Origin: Protula sp. h YS-2021 | Taxonomy: Eukaryota; Annelida; Polychaeta; Sabellida; Serpulidae | NCBI GenBank assembly: GCA_949752745.1 | Contig: OX457028.1 | Coordinates: 6,258,095 to 6,322,094 of the forward strand | Direction of reading: 5' to 3' | DNA length: 64,000 bases | Shown here: positions 1 to 12,601 of the stretch, piece after piece | How positions within the stretch are numbered: the first letter of the stretch is position 1 | Layout: every line of letters begins with the position of its first letter | Notes under the pieces: generated by a model | Seen by the model: the letters and a program-made list of their open reading frames with translations, nothing else | Databases searched by the model: none | What the model was told of the DNA's origin: nothing | Position numbers and translations under genes: made by a program

Positions 1-1739
1 GACGCTTGCTCCATGGATGTCTCTGCTATGTGATATTATGTCTTCCAAGTTTTAAGCCTCTAAGAGAACATAAAAGCAGCTACATCCCAGGACCGCATGA
101 ATTATCTTTTATTTTTCTGAAAGATGATATCACTGCCCTTACTATTTGCTACTTAATGTATATACAAAAAACATGTGCATGTTTTTAAACTCACAATGTA
201 TATGAATAATTTACTCGATAAAGCTAAAACGGATTGTCTGAATGATTTCTGCAATATATTTCTCAAAAGTGTGTTTTATGTAGCGGTTAGGTTTCTATAA
301 TAAAACACTAAAAGCAGAGAAATGTCTTGTTGAGAAAAATATCTATCAGTTTTGAATTAGTACAGTACAATGGGTAAAACTTTCAAGTCAGAGATTAGAA
401 GAGTTACAAATTTATTTACTTTTGTTTAATTTAATATATATATTACATGAAATAAATTCAGAGAAACCGTTGACCTATAAGGTGAGGTAATATTAGAGAA
501 ACAAGCGTCACTGAAACGGCAGTATCTCTTTAAACTGGAGAACACATACAAGTGCCCTGTCAACACTTTTACTTAGTATCATATTGTTAAATTTTTGAGA
601 ACTAATTTTAAAGCGTTCCACACCAGCCAACAATCCTTCTGAGATTTAAACTTATACATATTCATTTCACATGTATATTATTTAAACAGAGAAAATAGTA
701 AATTGTGCAAAATAGAAAAAGCTAAATAGAATAAAAGCTTTAAGTTTGCTCTTCTTGCAACCTGTCTTATCTTTCGTCCCTTTCTCTCCTGCTCTCATTC
801 TTCCTACTTTCTCTTCTCCTCTCCCCTTTCTCCTGCTCTCCTTTTTCTCATGTTCTTCCCTTTCTCCTGCTCTCCTCGTTTCTTTTTATTTACTCTCTAG
901 TACATTATTTTCATCTTGTCCTGTTTCATGACGTCTGAACTAGTAGTTTCTGGTCGATTTTCCAGCTTCTTTTTCACTTACAAGTAGCATTTATATCAGC
1001 TCTTCTTTATGCTTCTCACTTATGACGTATGAGTTACTTATGACATATGTACCACTTACGACGTATGTTTACCTATGACATATGTACCAATTATGACATA
1101 TGTGCCACTTAGGTCATAGCTCTGACCATGTTTCGTCGACTCCTGGTTTCTTGGGTGTCTCATATAGTACTGATGATGCCTATTAAGAAAGTGCATCAAG
1201 ATGCTTGATTTTAAATTCAAAGGCAATTCAAGCTCCCAAACAGCCAGTAGATACGTTTCAACACAGTTTTATGTGTTACATATGGAGATTCAAAGAAAAT
1301 TGTACAGAGACGCATAAAAGAGAAGCCTTTAGGCTACAGATTGTACCATATTAGTTTGTAATGGTAAATATGAAAAATCTTAACATTGTATCTGGAACAT
1401 CAAATGAGCTGTGGTTCCTCCACAATGCTTTTATTAATTGAACTAAACAATCATTTTGTTCCATAATGAAGCTATCTTCGAGAGGTTATAACAGAAGATT
1501 TAAACTTACTTGGCTTATGATCCAAATGGCATTTGACTAAAAGTGCTCCGATATGAGTCCTTCTACTATGGGCTTTTGCTGAATAAGGCTGTCATTTTCT
1601 TGAGTGTGTGTAAACTGACGGACCTTTGCTTGAGGGAAAATGTAAAAACGCAATTTAGATAAAATATCAAAAAGCTACAGACCGGTATCAAATCACAATT
1701 ATGTTTCAAAATTAACTGAAAAGACTGCATCATTGTAAC
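1..1739. other. gene-free stretch with minor low-complexity DNA
   Basis: I see no gene, RNA or recognisable mobile element. A pyrimidine-rich stretch lies at about 746-930. A short degenerate tandem array of the motif ttatgacatatgtacca lies at 1012-1104 (about five units). The rest is ordinary AT-rich sequence. Confidence 0.6.
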
Positions 1740-3014
1740 TTGGTGATTATTTTGCAAGGTTTAGCGGAGCTCATGCAGTCGGGATACAGACTCTATTATA
1801 GTACAGAGACTGTCCTGGTTCGTACTTTTGAAGAATACCTCCAGGCTATGGATAACAGAAAGATCATTTTGTTATGCTTGCTGGATCTTCCTGCTGCTTT
1901 CGACACTGTGGTTTATGAAATTTTAATCAACCGACTCCAAAAGTCGTTTGGTGTTAATTCAGATGCATTACTCTGGTTTCAATCACATTTCGCTAACCGG
2001 TCTCAGTGCGTGAAAATTGACGACGTAATTTCTGACTTTATTAAAATGAGCTGAGGAGCGCTACAAGGCTCAATATTTGGTCCACAGGCAATACACTAGG
2101 CCAGTTGGAAATGTTATCTCACCATTTATTAATTTCGATAGTTTTCCATAGATGAGAGTCAATTCTTAAACGCGGTTGATCCCTTCTGTGAAGCTAAATT
2201 TATTGCAGCGAAAGATAATACTCAAAATGCAGAAGAATCCGTAGGAAAGTGGATGTTTACAAACAAGCTAAAACTGATTGAGGAGATTCAAGTGCAAATT
2301 TGAATCGTTAGAATCAAGTGGAAACCGCATTCTGTTCTCAGTCTCGGAGTTACCATGGATAGTGAATTAAATATGTCAGCCCATGTATATATAGTCTGTC
2401 GCCAGTGCTATACCAACCTTAGGATTATTTCGCGTGTTCGTCTTTTTATCACCGTTGATGCGACAAAATCACTGGTGCAGGCTTTGCTGATATCCAAAAT
2501 CGATTATTGCAATGTGTTATTATATGGTACCAACGCATGTGATATGGATAAATTACAGAAAGTGATGATTGCTGCTGCAAGAATTATTACCAAAAGTGGA
2601 GAAAGTGACCGGATCACCCCTGTGTTAAAACAATTGCACTGCCTCCGCACCAGAGAAAGCATTGAGTTCAAGGTTGCCTTGCTAGTTTTCAAAGCCCTAC
2701 GCGGACTTGTGCCTGAATACCTCAGTACTTTATTGAACTGGTACAGGCCCGGTCGTTCATTCCGCCCTCAAAATAAAGTCTTGCTAGTTCAATCAAGATT
2801 TAACCTTACACGCAATGGATATCGTATGTTCTCAGTTGCCGGACCGCATATATGGAATGCTCTACTGCTCGAACTACGATCTAAGCAAAGTATTATTGTT
2901 TTTAAAAGAAAGTTCAAAACGTTTTTATATGCTAAATCTTCCCCATTAACGTTCAACTGTGTTTTAGTATCAACTGTTGTGCGCCTGGATAGTTCTACTG
3001 ACAGAACGCCATAG
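1740..3014 (+). pseudogene. decayed LINE reverse transcriptase (CR1/jockey-like non-LTR retrotransposon)
   Basis: Two open segments in tandem give the central and C-terminal parts of a non-LTR reverse transcriptase. The first (1740-2054, 104 residues) has the palm motif LLDLPAAFDTV at residues 47-57, with the first catalytic aspartate (Asp49), then an FxSHFANRSQCVKI stretch typical of the next RT block. The second (2355-3014, 219 residues) has the C-terminal pattern SKIDYCNVLLYG (47-58), AAARIITKSG, and RMFSVAGPHIWNAL near the end. Between them (2055-2354) frame and stop damage has removed the region expected to hold the YxDD catalytic motif. No endonuclease domain or ORF1 is visible upstream, so the copy is 5'-truncated, as is usual for LINEs. 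It cannot make an active enzyme. Clade assignment (CR1/L2 versus jockey) is from general resemblance only. Confidence 0.85.
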
Positions 3015-3254
3015 AAATATTAATGTTGATATTGATATAAATTTATAAAACCAAGTATATTTCAAGGTCTTTGCTGTAGACTTCGCAGCATTGAGTGACC
3101 ATTTCTTTAACAATGTTTTTAGCGTTTTATGACTACGTTCAAACAGCATTTTCTTTTAGGATCTCCAGAGTTTATTGAATTGGTGCCATGCATAACTATT
3201 CCCTCTTTTTTACTTTTTCAGTACAGGGCCCACATACAGCATAGACTACTGTAG

Positions 3255-3970
3255 CATTCCCTGCAGTATTCTCTATGGTATACTGAAGTACTCACAACCA
3301 AGACAAAGGTGACAATCTACCAGGCATGCATTCTCAGTACGCTTCTATACGGCAGCGAAACATGAACTAGGTGCACCTGCCAGAAACAGAAACTAATAGT
3401 TTCCATCTCCGCTGCCTGCTCGGCCTGTTTGGCATCAGTTGGAAAGACGAAGTCAAACCAAGAAGTTCTCAAACGAGCTAACCTTCTAGCTGTATCTGGT
3501 CTTATAAATCAGCGGCGTCTACGCTGGCTCGGACATGTTCGCCGCATACAAGACGGCAGGATTCCAAAAGACCTGTCGCACGGGGAGATAGCCGATGCGA
3601 AACGTCCCATTGGCCGAACCAAGTTTCGCTTCAAGGACGTATGCAAGCGTGACCTCCAAGCCATGGGCGTGCCAACTGACAAGTGCGCGACCATCGCCGA
3701 GGATCGAGTTACCTGGCGCTCCACCGTTCGCGAGGTTGTCAAGCTCCACGACAGAAGATGGTTCAATCAAGTGGCCAGGAAACGAGAGAAGAGGAGATGC
3801 AAAAGCCTCCCTCTGAATTCTGCAGATGTCCATCATCTCACGTAGACGGATGGATGCCGGCGACGATACTGAAGTATTCGTTGTAGTATTCTCTATAGTA
3901 TACTGTAGAATTCTCTGTGGTGTTCTCTATAGTATACTGTAGCAGTTCTTGTAGAAACTCTATAGTATGC
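3255..3970 (+). repeat. tattctctatagtatactg repeats flanking the LINE fragment
   Basis: Copies of a motif close to gtattctctatagtatactg occur just before the second LINE fragment (about 3255-3288) and three or four times just after it (about 3878-3970). The LINE piece therefore sits inside what looks like a short tandem array. Either the LINE inserted in the array, or the array is related to the element's 3' tail. Confidence 0.55.
3290..3845 (+). pseudogene. LINE 3' fragment (C-terminal end of a second non-LTR reverse transcriptase)
   Basis: An open segment at 3429-3845 has the C-terminal signature LRWLGHVRRIQDGRIPKDL followed by a GRTKFRFKDVCKRDLQAMG block. This tail is found in many animal LINE reverse transcriptases and in host proteins derived from them. 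Upstream, at 3290-3428, the translation resembles the preceding family block (KTKVTIYQACILSTLLYGSE), but it contains a stop where a Trp is expected and a frameshift into the main segment. The domain differs from the one at 2355-3014, so this is a separate element. It ends at 3845, before the tandem motif resumes. Dead copy. Confidence 0.85.
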
Positions 3971-6130
3971 TGAAGTAGTACTTTCTCAAGCTCCTCGTAT
4001 TTAAATGAATTTTATTTTAATACAAGTTTAAATAGCCACATATTCAAATGCGTTAAGCACTCCATATAATTTTGCTAACAGACCAATGTTTGTTTATCGA
4101 CTAATTCGATAATTTGTCTTAGAATAGACAGAGTACGATTGTAGCTGTGGGCCTAGAGGATTCACTATCGCTCAGAGTATTTTGTTCTACATATTCAACA
4201 GCAGAACTTACTGGTCAGGGTATTCGACCATTATGTTCATCAATAACACTAGCAAAGTATTAGTTCATTATAAATATATTGCTAAAGTAATGGCTGAAAG
4301 ATTCAGTATGCCTCAATTTTGAATTCTGTCATAAGTGATCTAACCCACTACACTCGAAATTTGAACAAACAGCGTTTCCCCGCTTACCGCCAGAGTCGGA
4401 TTATATAGATCACCAGAACTGTCTGATCAGAGTACTACTTCATTACAGCCATCACCAGGACTGGCTGATCAGAGCACTACTTCATTACAGCCATCACAAG
4501 GATTGGCTGATCAGTGCACTCATTCAATATATGCATCAACAGAACTAACCGATCGCTTCACAGACTCCAAATGTGTTCAGTAACAATAAGGTCGATGGCT
4601 CACATTTGACTATCTTAGCATGTAGAAAACAACTCCTCCTATCTGATGAATTAAATTTTAAATGATAACTTAATGAACAAGTATGCTATACAAGGCTTTT
4701 GAATGGCTAACCGCATGACGGACAGCAAATATGCGCAATAGACATAAGTTTGTTGGTCATCTTTATATGTGCTTCACAACAGATCATATCTGATGCATGA
4801 ACACTTTATGAGAACTTTATGAACATGGATGACATCAAAGAATCTAAAGGCTTCGTTGCACTCTTCTACTCTTCTGATACTCCACCTGTTGGATTTCCAA
4901 ATATGGTAATTTTTTGAATGATAATGGATTTCAATTTATGTTTATCGGGTCGACTAATCCCAACTCTAAAAATCTTTACGCCCTTACATTTATATAATGG
5001 AATTTAACTTCACATTTGTCATTAATACTTAATTGATCTGGTTGGATAACACTGCATCTTATTTTGTTCGTCTTTTGTGCCTGGAAGTTACTAAGAGGAA
5101 AAATAATCCATCAAGTTAAATACATGTTGATTTTACTCTTTTTACATAGTTCTTGAAACAGGGACATACCAGTGAAAGAAATTTTGTAGAAGCTCACTTT
5201 TCATTGAAAAAGAATTAACGTTTTTATAAGACTTCTCAATGACACAGTTATAGATAATGTAGTGCTGTTTTATTTTGGTAGAATATTACGATGAAGAGTT
5301 GTTCAATATGCATAAAGAGGGTGCTATTTATATACATATATATTGTCTTCTACACACTTATATTCTAGTCATGAACAGATTACACTAATTCTGGTTATGT
5401 AGCAGATTTCAAAAGGTTTCTTAAAATATCGACAAGAAGAGCCTGGAGGAGAAGAATACGCTGCAAAAAATGTTACTCTTTTTGTATGAGGTTGTTTGCT
5501 GAGCATCATAAAGCACGCAGGTGTTGTGTGTAAGATGCTCGAGACAACAGCGGGCATCGAATTGCATAACAATACACACAGACAGATATACTGTCGCATT
5601 CAAATGTGCTTACAAACAATTCCCAAGACTACCTTATTGTATAAATGACAAAATAAGAAGATGCGTTCTGTTTGTCTTTCACCATATATCAATGACACAA
5701 TAACACAATTACACATTACAGTAATCGCAAAAGCAACCATAAACATCTTCAGAACAAGCCGCTATAAAACCTTTTCAAGTACAATTCAGTGCAAATGCAA
5801 ATCTTTTGTACTTATTTCAGGGACAATTTTTCCTCCTAGCGCTTTGACTGCGAACCGCTTTCGTTTTCCTGTTGAGAAGACATCAGTCCTCAAACAAATT
5901 ATAACTATGTCACTAAATATCGTCAATGTATATTCAGAATTCTTTATCTCAAGTTGAATTTGTGCCAAATTTCCTGGGAGACAAAGACAAAGCATCTCCA
6001 AACCTTTTTTAATGTGGCAAAATACAAGTATGTCCATAATTAGCATATATTCTTGCCACAGATCAAACTGTTGCAATTTATATTTCTGTTATATTTCACA
6101 ACAACGGTATCAGAGTGATGGGCGCAGACA
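3971..6130. other. gene-free stretch
   Basis: No supported gene. Short open frames on both strands (for example 5661-5957 and 5786-6076) show no domain, are under 100 residues and overlap each other. The only structure is the 42-bp tandem array listed separately. Confidence 0.55.
4410..4560 (+). repeat. 42-bp tandem repeat, about 3.5 copies
   Basis: Units start at 4410, 4452, 4494 and 4536, each beginning tcaccaggactggctgat with a TGATCAG core. The last unit is degenerate. Confidence 0.8.
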
Positions 6131-6303
6131 TATATAGTTAACACATAAACTGCTAACGGTACAAACATATATAGTTAACACATAAACTGCTAACGGTACA
6201 AACGTATATAGTTAACACATAAACTGCCAACGGTACAAACGTATATAGCTAACACATAAACTGCTAACAGTACAAACGTATATAGCTAACACATAAACTG
6301 CCT
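6131..6303 (+). repeat. 37-bp tandem repeat, about 4.7 copies
   Basis: Near-identical units starting tatatagttaacacataa follow each other from 6131 with a 37-bp period. Only a few substitutions separate them, so the array is young. Confidence 0.9.
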
Positions 6304-6807
6304 GACAATGCCAAAGCAAATCCAGAGGTTACAGAAACGTTTATGAAAACGTGCTCTGAATAGCTGTTAAAATTTTGCTTATGACTGTATAATATATTTA
6401 TAGTGAGCACTCCATTTGAGCCTTTCATTTGAGCACTTTATTTGAGCACTGTATTTGAGCACTGTATGATTAACCTGTTGTCATGTTAAAAACTCTGAAA
6501 ATAGTTTTTGTGAATATCGTTTTACATCTTGGTATAAATGCGGTTACCTGAAGATAAAAATTATAATGCCATCGTGTGGGAGTTAAAGGGCGATTGACGC
6601 TGCATAGCATTTATAGTGTCAACGTTAATTTATTTGCGAAATGAACATTTATTTTTTAAAGTATCATTTGATTTAATCTCAGTTTTTTCCATTCTTCTCT
6701 TTGTCATTGAAGGGCATCATTTTATCCGGAATAAAATAACAATATTTACATAAAATAGGATGTCATCACTAGAGTTGTACACTCCATCGACACTTCAGCA
6801 GAAGAGG

Positions 6808-6926
6808 TAACTCTCGAGAATACAGAGCTGTATAGGAACAATATGACCGGTAACCGGATCTTCTAGATAACTCTCGAAAATGCAGAGCTGTATAGGAACA
6901 ATAATCGGTAACCGGATCTTCTAGAT
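6808..6926 (+). repeat. 60-bp direct tandem duplication
   Basis: Two copies begin taactctcga at 6808 and 6868 and end with ggatcttctagat. They differ by a few substitutions and small indels. Confidence 0.85.
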
Positions 6927-7559
6927 GCTTCATTAATTTGTCAAACGTGCAGCTAAAAATAGGACCATTTGCAAACTTTGATAAAAATTATTTCCTTTAG
7001 TGAATCTTATAAACAAAATGCAAGTTTCCCATTTGTTTAGAAAATTTGATTTAAATATTTGATTTTTTTGCAAAATAAAAACCAATCATCCTTGAATCAA
7101 TGCCATTTATACGCTGATAGGTATGAGGTCATTTGAAATTGTCTTTCTGTTTGTGCCTTTATTTGTATCACTGAAATTGTTTTTAATATGACACACACCT
7201 TATGCCAATTATCAAATTATGCAAGTTATACAAATAACGTTAATTGTGCCAATAGTTTTCTTCCTTATATACTTCAGTAACGTAGTGACTATCTCCAGTT
7301 TTGCACTTCTTTGTCTTTTGTCTTTTTGGAAAAATCATAGTTAAGCATTTTGTGGCCTATCGTTTTAATTTCATGTGTCAGAAGACAATTTAAGCATTCT
7401 AGCCGTTTATTGCACAAATCTTGTTATATTTATATAATAATTTGTGCATAGTTTCGTCACATCATAAATTCGTTATTTTTTGTGTGTTCTTTCAAAAGAT
7501 CGGAAACACCCTCGCGAAGCAGTCACAATGCTTAGGAATTACCAACGCTCTTGCACAAA
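6927..7559. other. gene-free AT-rich stretch
   Basis: Nothing recognisable on either strand. Confidence 0.55.
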
Positions 7560-7930
7560 TGCGATGTCCTTGGGAGACGACGGCGTCCTTGGGAGAGAAC
7601 CACATCCTTAGAGACAGCGACGTCCTTGGGAGACAGCGACATCCCTGGAGACAACGACGTCCTTGGGAGACAACGACGTCTTTGGGAGACAACGACATCC
7701 TCGGAAACAACGACGTCCTTTGGGAGACAACGATGTCTTTGGGAGACAACGACATCCTCGGAAACAACGACGTCCTTGGGAGACAACGACGTCTTTGGGA
7801 GACAACGACATCCTCGGAAACGACGTCCTTTGCGAGACAACGACGTCTTTGGGAGACAACGACATCCTCGGAGACAACGACGTCCTTGGCAAACAACGAC
7901 GTCCTTGCGAGACAACGGCGACTTTTGCTA
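7560..7930 (+). repeat. minisatellite of the motif cgtccttgggagacaacga
   Basis: About 370 bp of short units alternate between gtccttgggagacaacga and catcctcggaaacaacga variants, which together make a higher-order period of roughly 60 bp. Stop codons are rare in the unit, so several overlapping frames on both strands stay open over 100-170 codons. These translations are repeat artefacts and I do not call them genes. Confidence 0.85.
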
Positions 7931-8358
7931 GAAAAATAATACAAGTCATTACTGATGGATAGGAATCAATGGCGGTTGCTCCTAAGAACCTCTTCTAAAA
8001 ATTCCCCTAGAACATACCCCGTGGAACAACCTCCCACCCTTTTGCAACCGCTGAGAAAATGCACACAGTATTTAGTTGCTTTTTTTTAGTTTGAAAAGGG
8101 ATTATGTGGCATTTCAAAAAGAAAGAAAGAAATGTCCCAAATATTTTATTTTCCTGCACCTTCCAGCCTTTTCATGTTGGTTTGTCCAAAGGACATCCAA
8201 AAAGAGGTCATTGATTTATTTCAAAAATCAATAATTCCGTTATCATTCTACCGTTTTCTTGCTTCAGTTCCTTTAGTACGGCACTTTCCGGTAGTTTCCG
8301 CTTAGCTTACAACAACTCGCAAAAAACAAGAATATCTAGAATGTCAAAATTTTCACAT

Positions 8359-8470
8359 GAGTCTATGGTTGTATCAATTCTGGTGTTGTGTGAAAGTGTG
8401 AGGACGAAAAATAAGAGTCTATGATTGTATCAATTCTGGTGTTGTGTGAAAGTGTGAGGACGAAAAATAC
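8359..8470 (+). repeat. 56-bp direct tandem duplication
   Basis: Units starting gagtctatg at 8359 and 8415 are almost identical through gaggacgaaaaata. Confidence 0.9.
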
Positions 8471-9124
8471 CTCAGATATTGTGTTTTATGGGATAGTAAA
8501 CTTATGCCGCAACATAGACAGTAATAAGGCATTTGAACAGCCGTATAAATGACTCAGCCAAGTGAAGTGCCGTGTCAACAGCTAGCATTTCTCACCGATT
8601 TGATGCTTGATTGTCATATAAGAAACATCAATGCTCGACAGAAGGTGCGAACCTATGAAAATGAAAGGTTTTGTGTATTAGCGACTACAGAATCTAATCT
8701 AATCCAATGCAGCTTTATAGAAAAAAGCTCTTTTGTTAATTTTGAAATCCTGTTCTCATTTTTGACACAATTTTTAAACTTTTTGTCATCTTGAGTGGCA
8801 GTGTGTAAACATTTTCACCTGCAGAGGACACTTGCGTTGCAAACAAAAAAAATCAGTGAACTTCTCGAACTGTCAAACTTCAGTGATCTATTTAAATTAT
8901 ATTTTACCAGCATTCTTCTCAAATAAACTCCCTTTTATTGCAGGTCTTTTCGAATGAGTCAGTTTTTTTCTTCGAGACATTTTCTAATCCGTATGACGTC
9001 TACAGCTGTATATCCATATTCCTATCAGCCCAAATGACATAGTTCCGCACTTAAATATCATTTACAATGTGAAATACTTTATGTTACATGAATAGTAACA
9101 ATAAAGAAAGTTTTATACGATTCC
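8471..9124. other. gene-free stretch
   Basis: No gene or element recognised. An 81-codon open frame at 8549-8794 has no recognisable features. Confidence 0.5.
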
Positions 9125-9275
9125 AAGTGTATCATTTTCCTTATGGAAAGCGATATGCAACTCTGCTTCTTGGGATTTTTGTCTTCGTGTTCTTCCTCGA
9201 AGTGTATCATTTTCCTTATGGAAAGCGATATGCAACTCTGCTTCTTGGGATTTTTTCTTCGTGTTCTTCTTCGCC
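9125..9275 (+). repeat. 75-bp direct tandem duplication
   Basis: Two nearly identical units begin aagtgtatcattttcc at 9125 and 9200. The duplication creates a frame repeating YHFPYGKRYATLLLGI, which has no sign of being a gene. Confidence 0.9.
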
Positions 9276-9724
9276 ACTTTTTTCGGTTTCCATGAATCCT
9301 CCGAAAAAACGGCAGGAGCGATGCGATTGATACTAGGCATGCTTGTGTTTGGTTTTGGGATCTGTATCCATGGTAAAAATTGTGACCTTTGATGTCATGT
9401 TCTGTATCTTATGACGTCATGAAATCTGGGAGGTCTTAATCTGTATCACAGTCATTCCAACCAACAAATGCCTCCAAATAATTACATTATCGCCCAAGAT
9501 TAGCTTCAGTACAGCAGAACTTCAATATACCCCACACCGACAGAAATAAACTCCACACCGACAGCACTGACCTAATTTATCGAGTTTAGAGAGGTGATAT
9601 ATTGAGGATCATTTTAGCCCACTTTAAAGCAATATCATTACAACATTGTGGCTGTACAAAGTAACTATGCATTTCTGTAAGGGTGTACAAAATATCTTGA
9701 TAACGGAAAGTCCAAAATTTTGTA

Positions 9725-9998
9725 TGGGTATCCTTGGATCAGTCGGACGGTTCTACCAACTTTTGAAGGGTGTAGAGATTAAAGGCGTATGACGTCATTA
9801 CGTTGAAATCTTATATGTACATTTCTCAGCCACTGAACATCGGACAGAGTTGAAACTTGACCTGTTCATTCCTTGGGTAGATTCTGATTCTGGTTCCATC
9901 AACTTTTGATGCACGTTACATTATAATAGAAGGCGTATGACGTCATTACGTAAAAATCTCATGCCGCTAAACATCGGATAAAGTTGAAACTTGATGGT
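9725..9998 (+). repeat. old direct duplication containing TGACGTCA-type palindromes
   Basis: Two diverged units of roughly 130 bp share caacttttga, then ggcgtatgacgtcattacgt, then acatcgga-agttgaaacttga. This looks like two copies of a dispersed repeat or one diverged tandem pair. Confidence 0.6.
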
Positions 9999-10319
9999 AA
10001 TGTTGCTTGGTAGGTTCGAAAGATTCTGTCAAATATACCCGGACGTCATTGGGTAAAAATGGGCTTGTGTTGCACAGATATGAAGAATGTCTTTCTAGTG
10101 CCTTTTGACGGATGGGAATGTGCGAAGACAAGGTATACCTTATGGCTATAAATACACTTAGTGTACACACCCTTACAGTACCGTTGGCTAAAATGGTATG
10201 GGTTGCCTTTAGAGTCGTACCTGATTAAGATAGCTGGGGGAGGCGACTGGTTAAGGCTAGGAAAAAAAGCTGTTTCGGTAAACCTATTTGCAACTGCCAC
10301 ATTCAAGATCCGGATAAAA

Positions 10320-10595
10320 AGATGTGAAGTAAAACCTGCTTGTAGTGACCAATTTCCAGTTTCGAATATCTAGACAAAACCTGCGTTCTTAACCACCTTT
10401 CAGACCCGAATAAACAAAATGCGCACAGTAAAACTACTGTACTGTAATGACCAACTTCAATACCGGGATAAAAAGGGCGTTCAGTAAAACCTGTTTTAGC
10501 GACTACCATCTGGAACCGAACAAAAAGCCGTACAGTAAAACCTGTTTAGTGACCACCTCCAAGACCAAGATAAAACACCTGAGCCTAAACTTGTA
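10320..10595 (+). repeat. degenerate tandem repeat around cagtaaaacctgtttagtg
   Basis: About five units of 50-60 bp share cagtaaaacctg-ttagtgacca followed by a purine-rich spacer with ccgaataaa or ccgataaaa. Units are well diverged, so the array is older than the others nearby. Confidence 0.7.
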
Positions 10596-12511
10596 TAAAA
10601 AGGAGGACTGAAATACTCAAAAATCAAGTTACTTACCCCAGTCCGCTTCACAAATTGGATAAAAGTGATACACAATCTGACTAATGGACAAAAGGGGTTC
10701 ATTTACATAAGGTAAAATTTCTTATTATTCTGAAAATAGCACACACTTACTCAAATAAAACTTTGTGAAAGGCCTGTCGGGGGAAAATGGAAAATGGTTA
10801 CTGGTGGATGATGGATTTAGTCGGGGAGACATTTTTTGTTTACAAAAACAAAAAATAATATTTGTTGATTGAAGGTGTGTGAAAAAGCCTGACCTCTTAT
10901 GTTTTGTGTGCACTGGCCGCTCTAGTTTAAGCTTGGGACGTAGTCCAAAGCAGTTATTGGGTTAGCAGCTATTGCGAAAATTTCTCTCTTTTTATTCCTT
11001 TTTTGCATTTTTCCTCCTGTGATTTTCTTTCATTTTCCTCGTTACCTGTGGGTTTCCAGACATCTCTTCCGTGAGGACTAGAAATTTGAAACTTGGCATG
11101 TATATAGAGGTCCAAGGGATCTAGAAAATGTTGCCCCATGACGTCTGCATCAGTGTCTTGTAACTTCATGAATGTTTCAAAGTGAATTATCTCGAAAAAG
11201 ATGGCAGCTACAGCTCTGGAGCAAAACACGTCAGGTGACTGCTTGTTTCAAGGAGCATTTTGGGACCTTGTTTGTACCTGTGACGTCACAATGACGTCAT
11301 TTTTATTTCTGAGCGGTTTAAATCTGGGATTTCAACAGGGTGCACAGAAGAGCTTTGAAAAACAAAAATCTGAAATAAAATTTCATTATTAAAACCTAGT
11401 CCCTTAAAACACGTCTTCCAATCCCAAAATCCACCTTACACATGTAACCAGAGCCGCTGCATCACGCCCAACCAACAGTACAGTTGTACTAGAATAAGTA
11501 TCCTCATGGCCTTTGCTTCTTTGACGTCATACAACAGGGATACTGTCATAACAAAGCAAAACCCTTAAGAGTACTCGGTTAGCTCGACGAATGCATGACA
11601 ATTTAAATTGCAGGTGGATCTGTCTCGTGAGGGTTTTGAACGTGAGTGTAAAAAAGTTATGTTTACGTTATAACTTCCTCAAAACGATATCCGCACCCCG
11701 ACACGTTTCAGCACAGGTGGTGTTCGACAGCGTGGACTGTAGCCCCGGTGTGACCTCTGTCTCTGTCTGTCTGTAAGCTTTTTGCCAGTCTGTCGACTCC
11801 AAAACCTCTTTCCCTTCCCACTAATTCGTGACATTTTGCAACAGGATAGTGAATATTTCATCTATTTCTTTGAAATTTATTCATGCAGCTAGTTGGGTGG
11901 CATTCCTTTTAAGAAAGTTTCACTTGGACTGCTCTGTTTTTAAGACTTCATTATAGTGATTATGCGCTCGCATGTGTAAATGTCGCTACTCAGTGGTGAA
12001 ATCGTTCTAGTTAATTAAGTTCGTATTGGGAAGCGATTTTTAACACTTGACAAGCCTTTGGCTTGCAAGGGTTAGATGAATTTGTGCGAGCAAAATTCGT
12101 CCTTTTTTTTCTTCATGACACTTTTTCCGATTTTTTGTGTCTTCTTCTTCTCTGACACTATGGGGCCTACGACCATGAAGCTTGGGACTTATGAAGAGCT
12201 TGATCTGAACATGTGCATGTAACTTTTTATTTTCGTCTTTGCTTTCGTTTTCTTTGTTAAAACGCCATGTGAAAAGAGTGTATTATTTGCAAGTAAATGT
12301 GTAGCATTTAACGACAGCACAGCATACAGCATAGCTTTGTGCGAGCTCTCACTGCGTAAATAGATAACAAGGCGTATGCCTGATCAGTCAATAAAACTTT
12401 AAGTCAGCAACAACCAAACACTACTCGGCTTATAAGACGTATTCAAGCTGTGTTGTTTGCAATATGTTATTCAAGAAATAACCCATTGAAGGAAGTATTT
12501 TTGCGGTTTAA
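10596..12511. other. gene-free stretch
   Basis: No gene supported. An 86-codon minus-strand frame (10969-11229) shows no domain. TGACGTCA palindromes occur at about 11280-11300 (two, adjacent) and a TTGACGTCAT at about 11520. Confidence 0.5.
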
Positions 12512-12601
12512 TTTTTGTCAAGTGTTTAACATTTCGCTAGCGGAATGAGGTTCTAGTTTTTGTCAAGTGTTTAACATTTCGCTAGCGGAATGAGCTTCTC
12601 G
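12512..12601 (+). repeat. 45-bp direct tandem duplication
   Basis: Units beginning tttttgtcaagtgttt at 12512 and 12557 share the internal palindrome-like gctagcggaatgag and are nearly identical. Confidence 0.9.

Noticed and set aside
9490..9610. Possible end of a Tc1/pogo-like element (cagcagaacttcaatatacc)
   Set aside because: Only one weak end is visible and no matching inverted end was found.
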